Positions 25,894-31,880 of a DNA stretch of 64,000 nucleotides are shown here, piece after piece. The DNA is from an uncultured Sutterella sp. (GTDB taxonomy: Bacteria > Pseudomonadota > Gammaproteobacteria > Burkholderiales > Burkholderiaceae_F). Both the position numbers and the translations under genes were made by a program. The notes under the pieces are model-generated. The model was given only the letters and a program-made list of their open reading frames with translations. It was not told where the DNA came from and ran no database searches. The stretch lies in assembly GCA_905197905.1 (NCBI GenBank), contig CAJKAP010000005.1, positions 85,069 to 149,068 on the forward strand, read 5' to 3'. How positions within the stretch are numbered: position 1 is the first letter of the stretch; each line of letters begins with the position of its first letter.

Positions 25894-27321
25894 TTAGTTA
25901 ATGTTGAAAGCCTGCATGATGTAGAGAGCTGCCGAAGAGATGACCCCGAGGATCAACATCAAAGGCGTGTAGAAGCGCAACCACTTGAAGAAGTCAACCT
26001 TAGCGATCACCAACGTAGCCACGAAGAAGCCAGAGGTCGGGAAGAAGATATCGGTTAACTGACCACCCCAAGCATTGGCGCTCACTACCGTCTGCTGAGA
26101 GATGTCCAAGAGGCTAGCCAATGGCGACAACACAGGCATCGTCAACACGGTCAAGGCCGTTGCACCAGGAATCAAGAAGTTAAAGATGGCTTGTTCCCAG
26201 AAGATACCGATCGCAGACACAGCCGGTGGCAAGGAAGCCAAGGCGTTAGAGAGTGCGAACACGATCGTATCCGTAATATTACCCTTATCCATCACCACAG
26301 CGATAGCGGAAGCCACACCGCAAAGGAGAGCGCCGACCATCAAATCGCGCATACCAGCGTTGATGTCATCGCAAATCTGCTGCGGACCCTTACCAGCGAT
26401 AGCGGAAGAGACGATACCGATGAAGAGGAACAAACCACCGATTTCTTTAAAGCCCAAGCCACGAGAAAGAATCAAGTAAATGGCGATCGGGAAGAGAACC
26501 AAGAGGGAGAGACCAGCCCAAATCTGACGCTTCGTGAAGGTCAATTCCTTAGCAGAACCCTGTTCGGCCAAAATTTCAGCCTTGATTTCGTTGTCGGTGT
26601 CGTAGGTCAAGCTCGACTGAGGATTCTTCTTAACGCGAGCAGCGTACATCATCACATAGACGATAGCCACAGCAATAACGAGCACCAAGACGCCAGCACG
26701 GAAAGCGGAACCAGAGAACATCGGGATCTGAGCAATCACTTGACCCATACCGACGGAACCCGGAATCGTGATACCGAAGGTGAAGCCTAAGCAAGGCCCT
26801 AAGAGTGCCACAGCGGTTGCGGTCATGCCGTCATAGCCCAAGCGATAGAACAAGGGGAGGAAGACAGGCAAATAAGCAAGCGAGAGTTCAGGTACGCCAA
26901 TGAAAGCAGCCAAGAGGGAGAGCACGACCATCAGGATCGGTGCCACCAAATAGTCGCTCGAACCAACAGCTTTACTCAAACGCTGCACACCCAAGTCAAT
27001 CAAGCCAGCGCGCTTGATCAAACCCATACAGGCACCCACCATGAAGGTCAAGAACACGATGCCAGAGGCACGTTCCAAACCAGCCGGCACAGCGGTGATC
27101 AAGTCCATCAAAGTCGTCGGGCTAGACGGAACTTCCTTATAGGTCCCTGCCACCACGAGGTTTTGCATCCCGTGAGCGGTTTCCATCATCTGGCGGTCAT
27201 AGTTCCCAGCAGGAACGATGTAAGTGAGTGCCGCCATTACCAAGATAAAGCAGGCCAAGACAATATAAATGTCCGGCATTTTAAAGCCTTTCTTTTTCGC
27301 CACGTTAGTGTTTTCAGTCAT
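25894..27321 (-). CDS. YfcC-family transporter, putative allantoin/ureide importer
   Basis: The 475-residue protein is a polytopic inner-membrane transporter of the YfcC/ArcD-like family, with about 12 hydrophobic segments and the N-terminal motif FILVMAALTYIVPAGNYDR. Family members move basic amino acids, dipeptides or dicarboxylates. Its place between transcarbamylase copy 2 and allantoinase suggests uptake of allantoin or another ureide, or exchange of it for an end product such as oxamate; this is inference. The ATG at 27321 is preferred to the one at 27330 because AAGG lies 9 nt before it and directly abuts the earlier one. A folded leader covers the ribosome-binding site. Confidence 0.85.
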   Translation of the reverse strand: MTENTNVAKKKGFKMPDIYIVLACFILVMAALTYIVPAGNYDRQMMETAHGMQNLVVAGTYKEVPSSPTTLMDLITAVPAGLERASGIVFLTFMVGACMGLIKRAGLIDLGVQRLSKAVGSSDYLVAPILMVVLSLLAAFIGVPELSLAYLPVFLPLFYRLGYDGMTATAVALLGPCLGFTFGITIPGSVGMGQVIAQIPMFSGSAFRAGVLVLVIAVAIVYVMMYAARVKKNPQSSLTYDTDNEIKAEILAEQGSAKELTFTKRQIWAGLSLLVLFPIAIYLILSRGLGFKEIGGLFLFIGIVSSAIAGKGPQQICDDINAGMRDLMVGALLCGVASAIAVVMDKGNITDTIVFALSNALASLPPAVSAIGIFWEQAIFNFLIPGATALTVLTMPVLSPLASLLDISQQTVVSANAWGGQLTDIFFPTSGFFVATLVIAKVDFFKWLRFYTPLMLILGVISSAALYIMQAFNIN

Positions 27322-27330
27322 GTTTGTCAT

Positions 27331-27440
27331 CCTTGCGGGAGGGATGCCTCTCCGCCTGAGAAATGGTTGTGTCCATCTACCAAGGGTCCTCCGAGTCCTC
27401 TAGGAATCTCGAATACCCCCAGTAGATGAGATGGAGAGGT
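27331..27440 (-). promoter_or_regulatory. Structured, riboswitch-like leader before the YfcC-type transporter
   Basis: Read on the minus strand, CCTCTCC/GGAGAGG (27433-27439 with 27347-27353) closes a domain holding a long arm (CATCTAC/GTAGATG, then GGGT/ACCC and CGAG/CTCG). Just 3', CATCC can pair with GGATG, burying the AAGG ribosome-binding site and first ATG, while GCGGAG from the closing helix can instead pair with CTCCCGC and release it. The two states exclude each other, as in a translational switch. UUCUCAGGC at the 3' side recalls the glycine aptamer, but the conserved CCGAAGG core of that class is not intact, so I do not assign a ligand. Confidence 0.5.
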
Positions 27441-27445
27441 GTGAA

Positions 27446-28474
27446 TTAGTTCACGCCGACCACAGCGGCCAAGAGGGCCATACGCAAAGCTACGGAGAAG
27501 CCAATTGCGCGGAAGTAAAGCTGGTGTTCGGTGTTGTCGATACCGAAGTCGAATTCGCCAGGATTACGCGGCAAGGAGTGATGCACACCAACCGTCTTAC
27601 CAGTCTTGGCCTTAATGTTCTTCAACATTTCAAGCGAGACGTAGTAGTTAGCCATCTTCTTTTCGAAGTCAGCACGGTTCGGGTCATCCTTCTTCACCGA
27701 GCAGCCAGGCAAGTAGATCAAGTCGACATTGCTATCGGCATAGAGTTCTTCGTTCTGCTTTTGCGTCAAATCGAAGTGTTCTTCGAAGTTGGCACCCATG
27801 GCCTTCAATTTTTCGCGAACGATTTCCGGCGTACGCAATTCGCTCGTACCCGTGTAAACAATCTTGGCGCCCATGGCAGCAAGCGCGAGAGCGAAAGACT
27901 GACCAGAGCGAGCACGCGAGAGGTCAGGCGTGGCAATAGCAACGGTCACCTTGGAGAGGTCACCGAAAGCGCGCCAGCAGGTGTAGCTATCGAGCAAGCC
28001 CTGAGTCGGGTGAGTCACGTGACCGTAACCACCAGAAATCACCGGAGCGCAATGACCTTCGATTTCCTTCAAGGCGCCCAAGGCTTCCTGATCGTTTGGG
28101 TGACGCATGACGATCACGTCAGCGTATTCACTCGTCACACGGAGGCTGTCAGACAAGGATTCGTTCTTTGCCACAGAAGAGTTGTGTGTCGGGTCAGCTT
28201 CGGTAATGACGGAGCCACCCAAGCGGTGCATTGCGTTTTCGTGAGAGCAGCGGGTGCGAGTGGACGGTTGGAAGAAGAGCGTGTAGAGCACTTTACCTTC
28301 CAAGAGATTGGTCCCCGTACGCATGAACGGTTCGAGCATTTCAGCAGCCTGATAGAGACTCAAAATTTCGTCGCGGGAGAAATCGTCCAAAAACGTGATG
28401 TTACGACCACGCATGTGGGTCGCATCCAAGACTTCACGAATATCACGTGCTTTGAAGTTCAGATCAAGTGCCAT
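27446..28474 (-). CDS. Aspartate/ornithine carbamoyltransferase-family enzyme, copy 2
   Basis: The 342-residue protein has the same amino acid sequence as the product of 21818-22846, with FQPSTRTR, HPTQ, HHSLPR and the unusual acceptor segment YLPGCSVKK. The nucleotide sequences differ only by synonymous changes, 13 in the first 170 bp and 5 in the last 120 bp; the 743 bp between (27564-28306) are identical to copy 1. It is the first gene of the transporter/allantoinase unit. Having one copy in each of the two transcription units would allow the enzyme to be made with either half of the pathway. The start has AAGGAGCCAACC-type spacing (GGCTCCTT on the plus strand). Confidence 0.85.
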   Translation of the reverse strand: MALDLNFKARDIREVLDATHMRGRNITFLDDFSRDEILSLYQAAEMLEPFMRTGTNLLEGKVLYTLFFQPSTRTRCSHENAMHRLGGSVITEADPTHNSSVAKNESLSDSLRVTSEYADVIVMRHPNDQEALGALKEIEGHCAPVISGGYGHVTHPTQGLLDSYTCWRAFGDLSKVTVAIATPDLSRARSGQSFALALAAMGAKIVYTGTSELRTPEIVREKLKAMGANFEEHFDLTQKQNEELYADSNVDLIYLPGCSVKKDDPNRADFEKKMANYYVSLEMLKNIKAKTGKTVGVHHSLPRNPGEFDFGIDNTEHQLYFRAIGFSVALRMALLAAVVGVN

Positions 28475-29094
28475 GGTTGGCTCCTTATATATGAAAGAGT
28501 AGTTGCAATCGTTTTAAAGATTGAAAGGATGAGTTGGTCTCTAGTTTGACGGTTGGCTACAGGTTTGTTTCCTCGTCAGAAGAGACTCACTTGCGTTAGC
28601 TCTATAGTAGAAAGTCCCTACTGAAAACGTGAAGCTTAAGTGCGTCAACCTCTTATCTTTTCGCGCCAGTGTTTATCCCTCTTTTTCCCCTCTCCTCTTC
28701 CAAAAGGGAGAGGGACTATTGGTGGTGTATTGAGGAAGATTTTTTGTCCCTAAAAAGAATTTTGTATGACGGAAAAAATGCCTTTTTTCGATTTGCGATC
28801 TTTCTAGTCTTCCCTAGTGTTATAAGGGGTTTTAGGACTTCTCAATTTTCTTACCTAAGACAAAGAGCTAGCCAAAATTAATCTGAGGAATTAGGTCTTT
28901 TGAGAAGTTCACCATCCCTCAAACGATGTCAGTCTTTCCCAATCTTTTGACTTTAAATGACAAATCCTCATGGCATGAAAGGATTCTAAAAAAACCACCC
29001 AAAAAGCATTTTCTTTGAAAGAAGTCTGACAAAAATGACGGTGCTTCTTTAATAGCACCCTTCTATCAGAAAAGCGAGAGCAATATTATTTTTC
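28475..29094. other. Intergenic region between the allantoin unit and the small RNA array
   Basis: The 620-bp AT-rich gap contains the promoter region of the leftward allantoin unit (TATAGA on the minus strand near 28606, weak -35) and a CAATC/GATTG leader hairpin. A GGTGCT/AGCACC hairpin (29040-29059) lies just before the first small RNA promoter. I see no coding sequence. Confidence 0.4.
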
Positions 29095-29147
29095 TTGACA
29101 TGAGTTTTGCTATTGATAATGATTCTCATTTCGTGTATAGTTCTGTT
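29095..29147 (+). promoter_or_regulatory. Fur-box promoter of small RNA 1
   Basis: TTGATA (29113-29118), a 17-bp spacer and TATAGT (29136-29141) form a good promoter. The Fur-like box GATAATGATTCTCATTT (29115-29131) overlaps the -35 and spacer, so Fur-Fe would block polymerase. An extra TTGACA is at 29095-29100. Transcription should begin at about 29148. Confidence 0.85.
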
Positions 29148-29312
29148 CATGGGTTGAAAGCACTCTGTCTCACAACAAGCTGGTGAGGGGTCGCCAGTGA
29201 CAGAGAGGATTTCGAAACGCTTCATTTCGAAATCGGGTTTATCTCCGCCTTCGCTTTCACTTGATGTCCTTGTTACGGCGAGTCCTTTACCGGCGACTCG
29301 CCGTTTTTTTTT
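29148..29312 (+). ncRNA. Fur-regulated small RNA 1 (tandem family)
   Basis: The predicted transcript is about 165 nt. Hairpin A is CTCTGTC (29163-29169) with GACAGAG (29199-29205), enclosing an apical CTGGTGA/TCGCCAG stem with a GGGG loop. Hairpin B is GATTTCGAAA (29208-29217) with TTTCGAAATC (29225-29234). Then comes a pyrimidine-rich, apparently unpaired stretch with TTTATCTCCGCC (29238-29249), and an intrinsic terminator, CGGCGAGTC (29276-29284) with GACTCGCCG (29295-29303) and a run of nine T. No reading frame is conserved among the three copies. Features fit a trans-acting, Hfq-type small RNA made under iron starvation, analogous to RyhB/PrrF/NrrF but not recognisably homologous. Gene and terminator are strong; the role is inference. 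Confidence 0.8.
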
Positions 29313-29393
29313 CGTTCTCTCATCAAGCCACAATAGCTTTCCTCTACTGAACAAACGTTCTCTATATTATTTTGAATTGCGCTTGACTCTCTA

Positions 29394-29428
29394 TTGATAA
29401 TGATTCTCATTTCATGTATAGTTCAAGT
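29394..29428 (+). promoter_or_regulatory. Fur-box promoter of small RNA 2
   Basis: TTGATA (29394-29399), 17-bp spacer, TATAGT (29417-29422), with the Fur-like box GATAATGATTCTCATTTC at 29396-29413. The arrangement is identical to that of small RNA 1. Confidence 0.85.
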
Positions 29429-29593
29429 CATGGGTTGAAAGCACTCTATCTCACAACAAACTGGTGAGGGGTCGCCAGTGATAGAGAAGATTTCGAAGCG
29501 CTTCACTTTTTGAAATCGGGTTTTATCTCCGCCTTCGCTTTCACTTGATGTCCTTGATACGGCGAACCGGTACAGGCGGTTCGCCGTTTTTTT
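29429..29593 (+). ncRNA. Fur-regulated small RNA 2 (tandem family)
   Basis: Second copy of the family, about 165 nt. Hairpin A is CTCTATC (29444-29450) with GATAGAG (29480-29486): a G-C pair of copy 1 has become A-U through changes on both arms. The GGGG-capped apical stem is unchanged. Hairpin B is kept with G-U pairs (GATTTCGAAG with 29508-29517). The unpaired TTTTATCTCCGCC is at 29521-29533. The terminator is CGGCGAACC (29560-29568) with GGTTCGCCG (29578-29586) and seven T; both arms differ from copy 1 in a matching way. Confidence 0.8.
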
Positions 29594-29672
29594 CACTGCG
29601 TTTTTCTTCAATAGCTCTCCTCTATTAAAAACAAGGCTTCCATATTATTTTCTCGTCTAAGGGTTTTCACTA

Positions 29673-29707
29673 TTGATAATGATTCTCATTTAATGTAATC
29701 TTACTTT
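29673..29707 (+). promoter_or_regulatory. Fur-box promoter of small RNA 3
   Basis: TTGATA (29673-29678), 17-bp spacer and a weaker -10, TAATCT (29696-29701). The Fur-like box GATAATGATTCTCATTTA is at 29675-29692. Confidence 0.8.
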
Positions 29708-29873
29708 CAACGAGCGAAAGCACTCTGTCGCACAACAAACTGGTGAGGGGTCGCCAGTGACAGAGCAGGTTTCTCAGCGTTTCACATGAGAAACAAGGGT
29801 TTTATCTCCGCCCGCGCTTTCTCTTAATCTTCTTAATACGGTGAGCTGATACAGGCAGCTTACCGTTTTTTTT
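29708..29873 (+). ncRNA. Fur-regulated small RNA 3 (tandem family, most divergent)
   Basis: Third copy, about 165 nt. Hairpin A is CTCTGTC (29723-29729) with GACAGAG (29759-29765) and the same GGGG-capped apical stem. Hairpin B has different bases from copies 1 and 2 yet pairs perfectly: GTTTCTCA (29769-29776) with TGAGAAAC (29787-29794); its loop keeps GCGTTTCA. The unpaired TTTTATCTCCGCC is at 29800-29812. The terminator CGGTGAGCTG (29839-29848) pairs with CAGCTTACCG (29856-29865), then eight T. The divergence outside the seed suggests that the three RNAs have been under selection for some time. Confidence 0.8.
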
Positions 29874-29958
29874 GCCCTTCCTCTTCTTCATTACAAACAA
29901 TAAAAAAGGCCACCGTCTCTCGACAGCAGCCTCTGACCAGCATTCCAAGAATTTGTGT

Positions 29959-30315
29959 TTAGCGCACTTTGAAATCAAACTGATGGCATTGATTGCAGAA
30001 ATTATCCGGTTCCGAGTGCATTAAGTGGCAGTTCGTGCAATCAAGCGTATCTTGATAGTGCGGAGACATATGCGGATTCGTCGGTTTCACGTCCTTGGTC
30101 TTCGCAACCAAGTCCTTCGTGTTGTGGCAGCCCGTACAGGTTTCAATCGTCGGGATTTCAGGATTTTTCATATCCATATTTTTGCCGTGGCAACTTTCAC
30201 ACGTTAAACCACGCGCCACGTGGCGATCCGCGCCAAAGTGACCATCAGCGGCTTGGGCCATCGAGCTCATACCAAGACAGAGCGCCATCAAAGCTAAAAG
30301 TGCTCCTTGCTTCAT
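29959..30315 (-). CDS. Periplasmic tetraheme cytochrome c
   Basis: The 118-residue protein has a Sec signal peptide (cleavage after AQA, residue 22) and four CXXCH haem-binding motifs (CESCH, CTGCH, CTNCH, CNQCH) in about 95 residues, with extra His for axial ligation. It resembles the small tetraheme cytochromes of Shewanella (CctA) and the haem domain of flavocytochrome c fumarate reductases. In cells with separate exported flavoproteins such a cytochrome usually carries electrons from the membrane quinol system to them; three candidate partners are in this window. TAGGAGAAAAAAGAA precedes the start. This ribosome-binding site is complementary at 9 of 10 positions to the seed of the adjacent small RNAs. 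Confidence 0.92.
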   Translation of the reverse strand: MKQGALLALMALCLGMSSMAQAADGHFGADRHVARGLTCESCHGKNMDMKNPEIPTIETCTGCHNTKDLVAKTKDVKPTNPHMSPHYQDTLDCTNCHLMHSEPDNFCNQCHQFDFKVR

Positions 30316-30649
30316 TTCTTTTTTCTCCTAGGGGTTTGAAAACTTTCGTTTTTGAGCGCTCTTTTTGGAGCAGAATCGCTCAATAGCTCACACTTTACAG
30401 AAAGCTTATTAGGTGCGATACCTCCCGCGGGAGAGGATAGTTTTCTTTTTTCGTTGCCTTTTCTTTTCCCTACTCTCGCAACGATAGAGAGACAGGGTTT
30501 ACCCTAGGTTTGTAGGTTATTCTACCCAGACGCTTTGCGCCCACCTAAGAAAAGCGTATTACGCAACCGTCCTTTCTTGTCCTTTTTCTTGGGAAGCTAG
30601 TATCTTAGAAGAATAACTTTCCCCTTCACTTTTCCCTCACAGGTGACGT
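30316..30649. other. Divergent region between cytochrome and transporter
   Basis: This 334-bp gap contains a perfect 12-bp palindrome CTCCCGCGGGAG (30422-30433), a possible operator, and otherwise AT-rich sequence. No gene is seen. Confidence 0.4.
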
Positions 30650-31852
30650 ATGGCGGCTATTGCCTTCGATAACATGTTCTACTACCTGCTGATCTGCCTC
30701 CTTTTCTTTGGCGTGGGTGACCTCCTTGGGGTTGCAACCAAAGCAAAGGTTTCAGCAGTGTTTGTGAGCCTCTTCCTCTTCTTGGCGGGCTTTATGTCCG
30801 GGCTCATTCCTCCCGATATTATTAAAAAAGCGGGTTTGCAAGACCTCGGTAAAATCGCGGTGATTTTCGTGGTGTTCTCTATGGGCACAACGATTAATTT
30901 CCGCGAATTGATTGCTGAGTGGCGCACGGTCGTTACTGCTCTCCTTTCTATGGTGGCGGTGTTGATCTGTGGTCTCGTCTTAATTCCGATTATTGGTAAA
31001 CAAGAAACCATTGTGTCGCTCCCGATTGTGACGGGGGGCATTGTGGCGACGCAGATCATGACCAACGCGGCTATGGAGCAAGGCTTTGCACTCGCCGCAG
31101 CACTTGGGACCATTATTTTTGCCATTCAAAAGTTCTTGGGTTCGCCTGTAGCCTCCTACTTCGGCCTTCGCGAAGCTCGTGTGATTTTGGCACAGTATCG
31201 CCAGAATAAAGAAGCCTTTGAGCACGATGCCGCCGCACAAGCGGCTGCTCAGGCTGCCGAAGCCAATAAGAAATTAACGTTCTTTGAGCGCAACAAGAAG
31301 TACTATGGTCCTTTCACCTGCTTGGCGATTACGGCCTTCTTCTGCTGGATTTCGTTCTTGATTGGCAAGGCCACGAATCTCTCGCCCACTATCTGGGCTT
31401 TGATTTTGGGCGCTGCTGTCTCAACGACGGGGATGCTTCCCTCGAATATCTTGAAGCACGCTAACTCCGCAGGGCTCTTTAACTGCGCAACGTTTGCCAC
31501 CATTATTCCTTCTCTTGCCAAGATCACCATGGGTGATTTGACGACGCTGGGGATGATGGTGATCGCCCTCTTCGTGGTGGTGTTTGTTGCACTCTTCTTG
31601 TGCTTTTATATCCTGCCTCTCTGGAAGATCCTGGGTTCGCGTAACGTCGCCATGGGCGTGGCCTGCTGCCAGCTCTTAGGCTTCCCCGCAACCTATTTGA
31701 TCGTGAACGAAGTGGCGCAAGCCGCGGCCACGAACGAAGACGAAAAGAAAGCGATTACGGATCGACTCATGCCGAAGTACCTGGTTGGTGGGTTTACTAC
31801 GGTAACGAGTTTCTCCGTCATTATCGCGGGCTTCATGGCTCCCTATGTTTAA
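30650..31852 (+). CDS. Predicted inner-membrane transporter (GltS/ESS-like)
   Basis: This 400-residue protein has about ten hydrophobic segments, with a central charged loop (about residues 175-215, rich in Ala and Gln) between two halves. The layout and motifs such as IVTGGIVATQIMTNAAM in the first half and FNCATFATIIPSLAKI in the second recall sodium:glutamate symporters and related families, but the match is distant and the substrate is not certain. It is followed after 28 bp by a gamma-glutamyltransferase-like gene, which suggests import of a gamma-glutamyl compound or glutamate derivative. It starts a two-gene unit; AGGTGACGT precedes the ATG. Confidence 0.65.
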   Translation: MAAIAFDNMFYYLLICLLFFGVGDLLGVATKAKVSAVFVSLFLFLAGFMSGLIPPDIIKKAGLQDLGKIAVIFVVFSMGTTINFRELIAEWRTVVTALLSMVAVLICGLVLIPIIGKQETIVSLPIVTGGIVATQIMTNAAMEQGFALAAALGTIIFAIQKFLGSPVASYFGLREARVILAQYRQNKEAFEHDAAAQAAAQAAEANKKLTFFERNKKYYGPFTCLAITAFFCWISFLIGKATNLSPTIWALILGAAVSTTGMLPSNILKHANSAGLFNCATFATIIPSLAKITMGDLTTLGMMVIALFVVVFVALFLCFYILPLWKILGSRNVAMGVACCQLLGFPATYLIVNEVAQAAATNEDEKKAITDRLMPKYLVGGFTTVTSFSVIIAGFMAPYV

Positions 31853-31880
31853 CCTATTCGATTGAGAAGGAACAAAAATC

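Noticed and set aside
27331..27440. Glycine riboswitch
   Set aside because: Only the UUCUCAGGC part resembles the class; the CCGAAGG-type core is not intact and pairing order differs. Kept as an unclassified leader.
21818..28474. Composite transposon with transcarbamylase genes as ends
   Set aside because: The repeated units are ordinary coding genes; no transposase, terminal inverted repeats or target duplications were seen.
28669..28881. 70-codon plus-strand frame upstream of the small RNA array
   Set aside because: AT-rich, no ribosome-binding site, no resemblance to any family.
29049..29354. A 101-codon minus-strand frame across small RNA 1 (and a similar one over copy 2)
   Set aside because: No ribosome-binding site, frame not kept across the three copies, and it runs through the terminator and Fur box of the RNA gene.
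29095..29873. CRISPR-like or satellite repeat array
   Set aside because: The three units are about 280 bp long, begin with promoters and end in intrinsic terminators, and show compensatory changes. They are RNA genes, not repeats with spacers.
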